Shown piece after piece: positions 34,112 to 43,952 of a stretch of 64,000 bases of DNA (position 1 is the first letter of the stretch; the number at the start of each line of letters is the position of its first letter). The DNA comes from Silene conica (Eukaryota > Streptophyta > Magnoliopsida > Caryophyllales > Caryophyllaceae), in assembly GCA_029255685.2 (NCBI GenBank), contig CM055319.2, positions 38,140,530-38,204,529 on the forward strand, in the 5' to 3' direction. A program made the position numbers and the translations under genes. The notes under the pieces are model-generated. The model searched no databases. It was not told the origin of the DNA and saw nothing but the letters and a program-made list of their open reading frames with translations.

Positions 34112-35947
34112 CTATAGCACGATGCCACAGTCTTTAAGGTGTTGATCAAACTCGTGTGAAAGATACTCACCACCACGATCAGAACGTAGTGCTTTAATCT
34201 TTCTACCCAGCTGGTTCTGTACCCGATTCTGGTATTCTTTGAACTTGTCAAAGGATTCACTTTTATGCTTCATTAAGTAGACATAGCCATATCTACTCAA
34301 ATCATCCGTGAAAGTGATGAAATACCTATAGCCCTCTCGTGCGTTGATCGACATAGGGCCACATACGTCCGTATGTATGAGTCCTAATAGGTCGGCAGCG
34401 CGCATTACAACACCTTTGAAGGAAATACGAGTCATCTTACCGATGAGACATGATTCACACGTGCCATATGATTCGAAATCAAAGGCCGAGATGGCTCCAT
34501 TCTGTATGAGCTGTTTTACGCGTTTCTCATTTATGTGTCCCATACGACAATGCCATAGGTAAGTTTGATCTTTGTCACCTACCTTTAATCTCTTATTATT
34601 CACATGTAATATTTCAGTGGTTTGATCTAAAACATAAATTCCATTCATGGAAACTGCCTTGCTATAAATCATATTGTGTAAGGAGAAAATACAGCTATTA
34701 TTCTCTATTACAAATGAAAAACCGATTTTGTCAAGCGCAAAAACTGAAATAATGTTTTTGGACAAACAAGGAACATAATAACAGTTATATAAAGATAACT
34801 CGAATCCACTTGGAAGCTGGATCACGTATGTTCCCCTCGAGATTGCAGCAACACGTGCTCCATTCCCGACACGCAGGTCAACCTCACCCTTGATTAGGGG
34901 TTCTTGGTTTCGGAGGCCCTGCACATGATTACATAGATGAGAACCACAACCAGTATCTAGTTCCCAAGTTCTGTAACTTGCATGGTTAATCTCAATCATG
35001 TGAATAAAAGAAGAAGAAGACATACCAACAGGAGTAACACGGCCTGCCTTAATGTCCTCACGATACACGGGGCATGAGCGCCTCCAATGCCCAGTCTTGT
35101 GGCAATGGTGACATTCCATGCTTGTATCCTTGCTCTTTGTTTTGCCCTGTGAGTTGCTCGACTCACCTGGCCCACTCTTAGTAAATCCTGACTTCTTAAA
35201 CTTGGGATTGCCTACTGTTAGGTCGCCCTGAGCTTTAACTTTACCCTCACCCTTACCCTTACTGGAAATCATGAGAACATCTTGCTTCACGCTCCCACTT
35301 AATTTCAGATCCTTCTCGGTCTGTATGAGAAGGGAGTGGAGCTCATGAGGAGACTTGTTCATGTCGTTCATGTAGTAGTTGGCCCTGAAGAGGGCGAACC
35401 CATCATGAAGCGAATGAAGCATTCGATCAACGATTATGTTCTCACTGATCTTGCAGTTTAGGGCCTCCATTTTCTCGATATTCTCAATCATGTGAAGAAT
35501 ATGTGGGCTAACGGCTTGGCCCTTCTGGAGTTTCGCCTCAAAGAAGCGACAGGTATGCTCATAAGAAACGATCCTCGGAGCCTTTGAGAATTCGTTAGTG
35601 AGCGTGGTGAAAATCTTGTTTGCACCATGGGCTATGAAGCGTCTTTGCAAATTGGATTCCATTGCATAGATGAGTACGTTCTTTATCGCACCCGCTTCCA
35701 TGACGAAGTCGCTATGAGCGCGAACTTCGTTAGCTCTAGCTCCAGTTCCTGGGTGTGCCGGAATTGGCTCAGTTAAGTACTTGAGCTTTCCGTCAGCAAT
35801 GGCAGCATTCCGTAGTGCTGCCTCCCAGTCAGAGAAGTTTGAACCATCATTCCTCAGTCTAGTAGACTGATTCATGGAGTCCATGAAGGCTTTTAGCCAG
35901 GATTCACGTGCTAGCTTGGCACTTGGCATTGGGTCTTCACCGGCCAT
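34112..35947 (-). CDS. gag-pol: Element F Gag-protease-integrase, stopped by TAG (611 aa)
   Basis: It starts MAGEDPMPSAKLARES. The Gag domain (about 1-215) is homologous to those of A, B and E, with shared motifs such as the SPHILHMIENIEKME stretch and RMLHSL. The zinc knuckle is C279-x2-C282-x4-H287-x4-C292. Copia protease has DTGCGSH at 331-337. The integrase zinc-binding residues are H466, H471, C497 and C500, and the core has catalytic D527 and D590. A TAG at 34114-34112 stops the frame between D590 and the catalytic Glu. The next codon continues the same frame, so this is a single nonsense change rather than a natural gag-pol junction. Gag and protease could still be made, but not active integrase. 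Confidence 0.92.
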   Translation of the reverse strand: MAGEDPMPSAKLARESWLKAFMDSMNQSTRLRNDGSNFSDWEAALRNAAIADGKLKYLTEPIPAHPGTGARANEVRAHSDFVMEAGAIKNVLIYAMESNLQRRFIAHGANKIFTTLTNEFSKAPRIVSYEHTCRFFEAKLQKGQAVSPHILHMIENIEKMEALNCKISENIIVDRMLHSLHDGFALFRANYYMNDMNKSPHELHSLLIQTEKDLKLSGSVKQDVLMISSKGKGEGKVKAQGDLTVGNPKFKKSGFTKSGPGESSNSQGKTKSKDTSMECHHCHKTGHWRRSCPVYREDIKAGRVTPVGMSSSSFIHMIEINHASYRTWELDTGCGSHLCNHVQGLRNQEPLIKGEVDLRVGNGARVAAISRGTYVIQLPSGFELSLYNCYYVPCLSKNIISVFALDKIGFSFVIENNSCIFSLHNMIYSKAVSMNGIYVLDQTTEILHVNNKRLKVGDKDQTYLWHCRMGHINEKRVKQLIQNGAISAFDFESYGTCESCLIGKMTRISFKGVVMRAADLLGLIHTDVCGPMSINAREGYRYFITFTDDLSRYGYVYLMKHKSESFDKFKEYQNRVQNQLGRKIKALRSDRGGEYLSHEFDQHLKDCGIVL

Positions 35948-37602
35948 TTAGTTATACAGCAGTTTAATTTGAACGTGTTTTACACTGAAAAGAAGATAAC
36001 ACAGAACCATATAAGCAACTCATTGTTGTGATTTAAGTCTATATTAAATTGAAATTTAAACTCGTAGACACATGCATTTATATAATTGATCTTCCTCAAG
36101 AATTATATAAACGATCCCAAGACTCAATTTCCGTATATTGATAAGCCCACAGTTTGGCTAATTCCACTTTTGGAACTCTTGGTCGATAGATTTCCGTAAA
36201 TCCTATCTATTAGTCCATCTCAGTCGCTAGATATTATCGAGGACCATGATGTTGAGATAAAATAAATCATCTGTTCCCACTTACCCGACGTAGAAGGGGT
36301 CATATTATGCCTACTGACGAAGAAGGGATTCATGGGAGTCTGATTTATAAAGACTAGTCTCAATTTTTGGTTATACGAGGAAGACCCCATCAACTTTTAT
36401 TTATTCATATTTAAGTGAACTAAAAAACTAGCATACACGTGAATGAATTAAAATAAGTGATGGCTTTGCAATTGACATGTGACATCTGTATTGTCACAGA
36501 AAACTAACGCGTAACCTCTACATGAGTCAGTTTTCAGGCATGTTATAGGTGGTTTGGTTTTAGGCGGAATATGATGCAAGCTATTATCGATGAAAGCATA
36601 AAATGAAAGCAATAAACGTAGATAAATAGTCCTCGTGTGGCTTATCCTACCAAAATAAACATAAAACAACTTGGAATCCACCGTTGGACCCTAGAAGCTT
36701 GTCTTGATGTTCCATCTTGGTCCTTGCAGCGGGAGTGAGCATCCGGTCTCCGTCTTTGGTCTTCACAAAATTACTAATTTAAATTACAAATATAATCCTA
36801 TTTACATTCTAATTTAAATACAAAAGTAATTACATGGCAAAAACCCAAAACGGAGATTCAAGATCTCAAAATTACAAGCAAGACTGTGTTCCATCATTAC
36901 GGTAACACAATCTACTAAGGCCACACTAAGTTACAACCGTTTGCAAAAATTAAATACGTTATTGAAAGCATTCACAAGGCATTCAACAAGACGATAAATA
37001 AAATGCATCAACTAAAATTAAAATTTATACATGACATAATACTGTTATTATGATTAACAAATTTTACCAAACCACCTTTACGGGATTAAAATTATGTGAC
37101 TATACCGTTTTAATCACCAATTTTAATAAATTTATAATCCTATTATCTTAAACCGTTTTAAAATAATATGTATCATACGAGGGTGAACCGTTTCACAAAA
37201 TTAATAATATACTATTTCCGTATATAGTATATTACTAAAGGCCATGTGAAAATAAAAACAGGTTATTTTCGAAAAATAAAAAAAACGAGTCTGTTACAGG
37301 GGTGGTCTACCGACCCAATAAACAGGTCCACCGACCACCTGACGAAAAAAAAATTTTTTTTTTTTTTTTATGAACAGTTGAATGGTCGACCAACCCGAAA
37401 AACAGGTCGACCGACCACAAAAAACGAAACCGAGTTTCTGAAAACGATTTCTCACAAAAGATAAACTGTCGAAACAGAAAATTACGCAGGAGGCGGTCGA
37501 CCGACCGCAACAGGGGGTCGATCGACCGACTTAGCGGCAGAACACGTTTTTTCAGATTTTATAACTTTATGAAAAACACAAAAGTAAAATTTCATGGCCT
37601 TG
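35948..37602 (-). other. Element F untranslated leader
   Basis: About 1.65 kb between gag and primer site. Nearest the primer site are three GGTCG doublets (37304-37527) separated by A/T-rich spacers. The rest is AT-rich. The short ORFs near 37246-37510 arise from the doublets and are not genes. Confidence 0.8.
37304..37527. repeat. GGTCG doublets 13-15 (leader of Copia element F)
   Basis: Units at 37304-37336 (GGTCTACCGACC, CAATAAACA, GGTCCACCGACC), 37384-37416 (GGTCGACCAACC, CGAAAAACA, GGTCGACCGACC) and 37495-37527 (GGTCGACCGACC, GCAACAGGG, GGTCGATCGACC). They are 80 and 111 bp apart. The first two are slightly degenerate, but the 9-bp linker is exact. Confidence 0.95.
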
Positions 37603-37614
37603 GCTCTGATACCA
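37603..37614 (-). promoter_or_regulatory. Element F primer-binding site
   Basis: TGGTATCAGAGC on the element strand, 2 nt from the 5' LTR. Confidence 0.92.
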
Positions 37615-37616
37615 CT

Positions 37617-38613
37617 TGTGGGGAATAAAGCATGTATTCGCCCTAAACTTGCAGGATTATAATGAAAAATACAGTTGTGATTATTGTCATAAGATAAATA
37701 AAAACATGAATAGAGTACAACCTTTAGTCCTTGTGCGAAAGCCCTAAGAACAGGAATTAACACAAATTCCCTCCTATAACTTGCACCCAAGACTTAAATT
37801 GAGACGATGCCGCGTGTGCTAGAAATCCTCTCCAACTGCCTTGCAATATAGGGAGAGCTATTGAGGTTTTAGATGTGAGATCTGAGGTTTTGGGAGAAGA
37901 GTGCTCTCAAAACCCTAATTTTCTTTGAGATTTGTTTTACAGTGAAACAAGAGTAACCTGACATAAGGAGAGTCCTCCTCCTTATGTAGCTCTTGGCCGA
38001 AATTTCGAATAGGGTAGGAGAGGGATTTCCACTCTTACCTTATTCTAATTCGTGATTCGACCCATTTAGCTAAAATTTATTCGCGGGTTTTATTTATAAA
38101 TCGTATACATGTTATCAGATATTAATGCAGTCGATGTATTAATAATGGTCTGATAAAATTACGATATTGTATAATTACCCAAATTAATATAACTGTTTAT
38201 ATTAATACGCGAAATTAATATTTAATCAAATATAACCGTTTATATTTAATTTTACGAATTAATCATGTAATCCGTATTAGCTAAAATTATTTAATCCGTA
38301 TTAAATAATAATCTCAACATCTTATTGACTAATTTAATAGTCAATACATCTGACTAACTGTTTAGTCATATCCGACATAAATGTGATTGTATTTTCATAC
38401 CTTCACATCTCTCAAACGTGTCCTATAGGTGTGACGTTTAGGGACCAGTTGATCACCACCATCCGTATGACAATAACGTCAAACTTATCTAGCAAGCCAA
38501 CCGTTATTGATAAACGTGGATCAACTGGTAATAATACAGAAGTATGCCCTTGTGATCCTTAAAGAGATTTAATAAGTCATTGTACTTAATTGTCAAGGAC
38601 ACCAGCCCCAACA
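37617..38613 (-). repeat. Element F 5' LTR, full length (997 bp)
   Basis: Plus-strand ends are TGTGGGG and CCCCAACA. Its inner 657 bp match the 3' LTR. The U3 hairpin is at 38444-38529. CTAGG follows at 38614, the likely target site in D. Confidence 0.92.
38444..38529 (-). other. U3 nested hairpin, element F 5' LTR
   Basis: Outer arms 38444-38454 and 38519-38529 (11 bp, perfect); inner arms 38471-38478 and 38502-38509 (8 bp, perfect). Sequence changes relative to the 3' LTR fall outside the arms. Confidence 0.85.
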
Positions 38614-39156
38614 CTAGGGGCTAGTGTCAGTGTCATACCTTATTCTGTAAGTGAAAGACTTGGTTTAGGTAGACTTAAAGTCACCAATATCACCCTACAG
38701 ATGGCTGATAGATCAACCCAAAGACCATTAGGGGTCTTGGAGGATGTCCCATTAAGAGTGGGAAAGTTCTTTATTCCTGTGGATTTCGTTGTTTTAGACA
38801 TTGCTGAGGATAGTCAAATACCTATTATTTTAGGTAGACCATTTTTACACACAGCTGGGGCTGTAATAGATGTCAAACGCGGGACCATTACTTTAGAGAT
38901 TGGGGATGACACTATCGAGTTTAGTCTTGCCCATAAGGCAACTATTCCTACTGATGATACTTGTTGCTCCATCGATATTATAGACAGGAATGTTATCCTT
39001 AATTGGAGGGAATCCTTGACCAAGGATCCCTTAGATGATTTGACAATTTTGGATAAGTGTGCAGGCAATCCAGCTGAAGATGCTGAAGAGCTGGATGAAA
39101 TAGAAGCAGAGGAAGAGGAGTATGAGTTCACTGAAGAAGAGATGCCAATCTGGTAA
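38614..39156 (+). pseudogene. pro: Element D protease, 5' end missing
   Basis: The retropepsin domain begins at LGAS; the catalytic Asp normally just before it lies across the junction with F and is not in the window. ILGRPFLHTAGAVIDV and the preceding FFIPVDFVVLD closely match the C protease. An acidic tail (EEEEYEFTEEEMPIW) ends at TAA. The few codons before 38614 that keep the frame open belong to F's LTR. The RT frame starts 3 nt later in a different register, so either a frameshift mutation or the natural protease-RT junction lies here. Confidence 0.85.
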
Positions 39157-39158
39157 AC

Positions 39159-39963
39159 ATGTGCTATTCTATTAGTACTGATTCTATTCAGGCAGTTGAG
39201 GTAAAGGTACCAGAGCGTAAGCCACTTCCTCCTAATCTCCAGTATGTTTTCTTAGATGATACTGAACAGTACCCTGCGATTGTTAGTTCTAAACTTAGTC
39301 CTGACCAACTTTCTGCCTTAATGACTGTTCTCAAAAAGAATAGGAAAGCTCTAGGTTATTCTTTGGATGATATTAAGGGCATAAGCCCTGATGTTTGCAT
39401 GCATAGAATAGAGTTAGAGGAAGGGCATAAGCCTTCTAGACAGGGACAGCGTAAATTGAATCCTAAGATGCAGGATGTGGTTATGGCTGAGGTAATGAAA
39501 CTTCTTGATGCAGGTATTATCTACTCAGTTGGCAACTCTAAGTGGGTTAGCCCAGTTCAGGTGGTTCCTAAGAAAGGAGGAACCACAGTGGGTAAGAATG
39601 ATAAAAATGAGTTAATACCAACTAGAGTTGTAACTGGGTGGCGGATGTGCATTGATGTAAACCTTGTCTTAAACTGGGAAAAGTGTCATTTTATGGTTAC
39701 TGAAGGGGTAGTGTTAGGGCATCTAATTTCTGATAAAGGTATACATGTAGATAAAGCAAAGGTGCAGGTGATTGAGCAATTACCCCCTCCTTTTAATGTT
39801 AAGGGGGTGAGAAGTTTCTTAGGACACGCAGGTTTCTACAGGCGTTTCATTAATGACTTTTCTAAGATTTCTAAACCGCATACACAATTGCTTCTTAAAG
39901 ATGCCATCTTTGACTTTACTGATGAGTGCCTTTCAGCTTTTAACAGGTTGAAGGAAGCTTTGA
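39159..39963 (+). pseudogene. pol: Element D reverse transcriptase with deleted catalytic core
   Basis: The N-terminal RT segment is present (RQGQRKLNPKMQDVV, then VSPVQVVPKKGG near residue 130 and GWRMCID near 163). It jumps in frame at about 39651-39662 to the thumb region (LNWEKCHFMV, GHAGFYRRFI). Roughly 120 residues normally between these, including the YxDD/FxDD active site, are absent, so no polymerase activity is possible. The last D codons before H are at 39963; the open frame continues a short way into the H LTR by chance. Confidence 0.88.
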
Positions 39964-41085
39964 TGATGCGTATTTGGGGTGATAATCAATTAAGACGATC
40001 AACTAAAAATACGGATGTTGCAGCGGAATAAAAATACTAATAAAATAATACAATCTTGAACGAATAAAGAACGAAAAATAACCAAGAAAGATGAACACGG
40101 GTGAATGGTGGCACGATGGTGATGACGTGGCAACACGGCAGGGTTGACGTGGCGGCGGTCAACTGGTGGTCAACGGTTGTGATCGTTCTTGGTGTTTCTT
40201 GATCTTCTTGAATAAAGATTGTTGGTGACGTAATAAGGCACATCACTTAATACTTGAAAGATTTGTGAAACAATTTGATGAATGAATTATGTATGTCGAA
40301 GGATAGGATAATTGATCAAACTGACACAGATATTCTCTCAATTATTTTGAAGCTCACACAGATACTTCGGTTTTAAAGCTCACACAGATACTTTAGATTT
40401 GTAAGTAAAACTTAACAAAAGGATTTTTTTATAACTTGAATATATGATTAAAACTACATGGCTGCCCCCTATTTATAGGGTGGACGATCAGCCCTACTAT
40501 CTTACTCTTATTAAGGTTAGAATACCTTAATTTAATCTAATTAGAAAACCCTAATCCTACCTAGGTTCAAACAAATAGTTTGATTAGGATTAAGACTTCT
40601 ATTCCTACACAAACTATGAATCCTAAAACTAGTAGGACTCCTTATTCTATTAGGATTGTGAATCCTACACACACTAGAAAACCTAATCCTATTAGGATTA
40701 CAAATCCTACAACAATTAGGATTCCTAATTCTACTAGGACTACGAATCCTATCACAACTAGGATTCCTATTTTTAGGATTTCCTATTTGTACTAGGACTC
40801 TTACAAAGACTCCTATTTGGACTAGAAAACACATTAATCCTTTATTCTCAAACATAAAATAAACTAACTACTAGAATCCTACTAGGGTGGCCGTGTAACC
40901 ACACGTCCCAAACCCTTGGACCGTTGTCCCGTTTTCTCATGAAACTTCTTGGAAGCTTCCCTTGCTCTTTCAACACATCTTCCCAAGCCACCTTGAATAT
41001 ACGTATTGAACCTAATTCAAACATCCTGTGATCAAGTTTAAACCTTGGACCTAATTCTTTTCTTGAGGCTAATGCTCCCGCATCA
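39964..41085 (-). repeat. Element H 3' LTR
   Basis: Plus-strand ends are TGATGCGT and CCGCATCA. It contains a field of AGGATT/AATCCT strings at 40565-40800, which on the minus strand overlaps the last part of the H ORF only marginally. Confidence 0.92.
40565..40800. repeat. Degenerate AGGATT/AATCCT repeat array (H 3' LTR)
   Basis: About twenty copies of AGGATT, AATCCT or one-base variants (AGGACT, ATTCCT) in both orientations within 240 bp, so many pairs can fold on each other. An identical array lies in the other LTR at 43345-43580. Confidence 0.85.
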
Positions 41086-42770
41086 TACTCTCTTTGTTTT
41101 TGAGAATTTGACCTCAAATTAATTCCGAGCAATCCGCTATTAGCCTTCGACAATCCAGCCTTGGACCTTGTCAAGCCGTCACTCGTTTGGACAATCAAGC
41201 ACACGGTCCTAGCCATCTTGTGTCCCCCGTGTTTACCCACACCCATGGCCTTAGACCCCTCACGACTTCCGTGCCCTCCAAACTCAACCAACTCCACGGC
41301 CCTTAACTCCTCCTGACCTCCGTGAACCGCCATGTTCGGCAACCCCTCGCACCCACTATGGCCTCCATGAATCTCACCTAAAACAATTAACCGTGATTCC
41401 AACCCCTTGGTCCCCTCTTCACGCGTCTTTTCGTCCCCTCCTAAGTTTATGAACAAACCCTCCTTCTTGGACTTAGATTGCTTAGGGTTGTTTAAGGACA
41501 ATGTTTTTAGATTATAGGTGGTGCCACCTGGATCAAAATCACACCTTCCAAGTCGAACCATCATAGTAATAACAGGACTAGGTAATCCCCCAGTTTCTTG
41601 TATAGTAGCAATTCTCTTATGACTCCTATGATCTTCTATCCAACTCGCTTTACGCTTTTGCTTTGCCCTTCCCACGCTTCCTTCATCAATCCATTTTCCT
41701 TGTACAAATAGATCATGAACAGAAAAAATTGGTTGTGGCACAACAGCTTTACCTTTAATCATCGTAGGATTCAAACTCATCAATGGACTAAGGTTCCTAC
41801 GACCATGTATCCTCTCGCCACTCCCCTTGCTTTGCACAACCCTATTATGATCACAATAGGTTGTTGTGGACATAGTTGTTTCATCTTGTAAGATCAAAGA
41901 ATTTGCACCCCACACTTGACTAGAATCATTACCATCACTTTTGGCAATAACTAACGAATCAGGCGCGTTGATATGACGGTCTCTACCCATTATATTATTC
42001 ATGGATTCCTTGATTAAGATAGGTACAGATTTAGATTTAGTTTTAGTATTACCGTCACTTACCAGTGGTTCAGATCTGATGATCTCATCTTCTTCCTTTG
42101 TTTTATCTCTTTGAAGATATGAGTCCTCTTTTGGACATTCCTGAGGACTGTTCGTTTCTTCAACAACAGGTACCTCACGGCTATTCTTGTCTTCGCCAAC
42201 TCCTACTTCCTCTATGTCTTTCTTAGGTTCTACCTTTTTCTTTGGAACCCATGGTTGAAGATCAAATATTGTTTTTCCCTTAGGTATGCTATAAACATTG
42301 GTCCTTCCGTTGTGTTTCACCTTTCGATCAAACTGCCATGGTCTTCCCAATAAAATATGACTAGCACTCATAGGAACAATATCGCACCATAATTCATCTT
42401 CATATGGACCAATCTTGAATGGGACTAAGACTTGTTGGTTTACGTTAATCCCTTCTTCTCCATCAAGCCAATAGAGCTTATAAGGTTGTTTCTTATCAAT
42501 CTTGGGTAGTTGTAATTTTTCAACTGCCTCTATGGACATTAAATTAGTACAAGAACCGCTATCAATAATCATAGTACACACCTTATTCTTTATCTTGCAC
42601 TTCGTACGAAAAATCCTCTCCCTTTGATCGTGGATCTCTTCGTCGGTCTCCATATGTAGGTTTCTCAATATCATTGTGATAAAAACTTTCCCAAGAACCG
42701 GTTTAATAAAAATTAGACCAAGAGCCGAAGCTCTGATACCAATTTGATGCGTATTTGGGGTGATAATCAA
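40848..42770 (-). CDS. Element H aspartic-protease polyprotein fragment (640 aa)
   Basis: This long open frame starts within the last bases of the 5' LTR, crosses the primer site and ends inside the 3' LTR. Residues about 45-165 form a Gypsy-type retropepsin: IIDSGSCTNLMS has the catalytic Asp near residue 70, and SHILLGRPWQFDRKV forms the second conserved block. The next 200 residues are Lys/Glu-rich and unassigned. A segment around GLPSPVITMMVRLGRCDFDP is distinctive but unrecognised. The final part is Gly- and His-rich. The true initiator may be a later ATG. No nucleocapsid knuckle is visible. The long frame suggests it was kept open until recently, but its product and role are unknown. 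Confidence 0.75.
   Translation of the reverse strand: MIITPNTHQIGIRASALGLIFIKPVLGKVFITMILRNLHMETDEEIHDQRERIFRTKCKIKNKVCTMIIDSGSCTNLMSIEAVEKLQLPKIDKKQPYKLYWLDGEEGINVNQQVLVPFKIGPYEDELWCDIVPMSASHILLGRPWQFDRKVKHNGRTNVYSIPKGKTIFDLQPWVPKKKVEPKKDIEEVGVGEDKNSREVPVVEETNSPQECPKEDSYLQRDKTKEEDEIIRSEPLVSDGNTKTKSKSVPILIKESMNNIMGRDRHINAPDSLVIAKSDGNDSSQVWGANSLILQDETTMSTTTYCDHNRVVQSKGSGERIHGRRNLSPLMSLNPTMIKGKAVVPQPIFSVHDLFVQGKWIDEGSVGRAKQKRKASWIEDHRSHKRIATIQETGGLPSPVITMMVRLGRCDFDPGGTTYNLKTLSLNNPKQSKSKKEGLFINLGGDEKTREEGTKGLESRLIVLGEIHGGHSGCEGLPNMAVHGGQEELRAVELVEFGGHGSREGSKAMGVGKHGGHKMARTVCLIVQTSDGLTRSKAGLSKANSGLLGINLRSNSQKQREYDAGALASRKELGPRFKLDHRMFELGSIRIFKVAWEDVLKEQGKLPRSFMRKRDNGPRVWDVWLHGHPSRILVVSLFYV
42730..42741 (-). 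promoter_or_regulatory. Element H primer-binding site
   Basis: TGGTATCAGAGC on the element strand, 3 nt from the 5' LTR at 42745. Confidence 0.9.
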
Positions 42771-43865
42771 TTAAGACGATCAACCAAAAATACGGATGTT
42801 GCAGCGGAATAAAAATACTAATAAAATAATACAATCTTGAACGAATAAAGAACGAAAAATAACCAAGAAAGATGAAAACGGGTGAATGGTGGCACGGTGG
42901 TGATGACGTGGCAACACGGCAGGGTTGACGTGGCGGCGGTCAACTGGTGGTCAACGGTGGTGATCGTTCTTGGTGTTTCTTGATCTTCTTGAAAAAAGAT
43001 TGTTGGTGACGTAATAAGGCACAACACTTAATACTTGAAAGATTTGTGAAACGATTTGATGAATGAATTATGTATGTCGAAGGATAGGATAATTGATCAA
43101 ACTCACACAGATATTCTCTCAATTATTTTGAAGCTCACACAGATACTTCGGTTTTAAAGCTCACACAGATACTTTAGATTTGTAAGTAAAACTTAACAAA
43201 AGGCTTTTTTATAACTTGAATATATGATTAAAACTACATGGCTGCCCCCTATTTATAGGGTGGACGATCAGCCCTACTATCTTACTCTTATTAAGGTTAG
43301 AATACCTTAATTTAATCTAATTAGAAAACCCTCATCCTACCTAGGTTCAAACAAATAGTTTGATTAGGATTAAGACTTCTATTCCTACACAAACTATGAA
43401 TCCTAAAACTAGTAGGACTCCTTATTCTATTAGGATTGTGAATCCTACACACACTAGAAAACCTAATCCTATTAGGATTACAAATCCTACAACAATTAGG
43501 ATTCCTAATTCTACTAGGACTACGAATCCTATCACAACTAGGATTCCTATTTTTAGGATTTCCTATTTGTACTAGGACTCTTACAAAGACTCCTATTTGG
43601 ACTAGAAAACACATTAGTCCTTTATTCTCAAACATAAAATAAACTAACTACTAGAATCCTACTAGGGTGGCCGTGTAACCACACGTCCCAAACCCTTGGA
43701 CAGTTGTCCCGTTTTCTCATGAAACTTCTTGGAAGCTTCCCTTGCTCTTTCAACACATCTTCCCAAGCCACCTTGAATATACGTATTGAACCTTATTCAA
43801 ACATCCTGTGATCAAGTTTAAACCTTGGACCTAATTCTTTTCTTGAGGCTAATGCTCCCGCATCA
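42745..43865 (-). repeat. Element H 5' LTR
   Basis: 1121 bp. A promoter box TATAAATA is present on the element strand (43257-43250). The AGGATT array is at 43345-43580. Confidence 0.92.
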
Positions 43866-43952
43866 TTTGATCTCAACACCAATCATTCAGCCACCAGATT
43901 GGGATCTCCCATTTGAGATCATGTGCGATGCTAGGTCAAAGGAAGAACAAGG
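43866..43952 (+). pseudogene. pol: Element D RT/RNase H scrap between H and E
   Basis: After the duplicated TTTGA, the frame continues D's pol (contains IIQPPDWDLPFEIMCDA), the RT-RNase H junction of Gypsy elements. Directly after MCDA a short stretch is missing and the frame shifts. The last codons before E fit the next conserved piece (GQRKNK). Most of RNase H is absent before the sequence resumes at 61246. It ends with CAAGG (43948-43952), the target site of E. Confidence 0.8.

Larger units (their letters stand above)
30602..38613 (-). mobile_element. Element F: Copia retrotransposon with gag-protease-integrase-RT, defective
   Basis: Minus strand: 5' LTR (38613-37617), tRNA-Met primer site, 1.6 kb leader with three GGTCG doublets, a gag-pol frame (35947-32252) with domain order Gag, protease, integrase, RT, RNase H that defines Copia, a 3' non-coding module, a duplicated polypurine tract and a truncated 3' LTR. 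The LTRs differ at about nine sites over 657 bp, so F is older than A or E. It is inserted in D's protease gene; the left half of D was lost together with the left end of F's 3' LTR. F is the only Copia element here that ever coded for enzymes. Confidence 0.92.
39964..43865 (-). mobile_element. Element H: small non-autonomous LTR retrotransposon with a protease-only ORF
   Basis: LTRs at 39964-41085 and 42745-43865 (1122 and 1121 bp) are flanked by TTTGA (39959-39963, 43866-43870). The internal region is only 1.66 kb. The minus-strand order is 5' LTR, tRNA-Met primer site, one ORF, 3' LTR. The LTRs differ at about a dozen sites by eye, so H is older than A, C or E. No RT, integrase or recognisable Gag is encoded. 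The protease resembles Gypsy retropepsins (DSGSCTNL), so the parent family was probably Gypsy. Confidence 0.92.

Noticed and set aside
38590..38613. Start codon of the D protease at 38590
   Set aside because: These bases belong to the end of F's LTR; the open frame into D is accidental and the true upstream D sequence is lost.
40037..40246. Short ORFs repeated in both H LTRs (also 42818-43027, 40541-40855, 43321-43635)
   Set aside because: They are copied with the LTR and differ by substitutions that show no coding constraint; the Asn/Arg/Ile-rich ones are translated AGGATT repeats.
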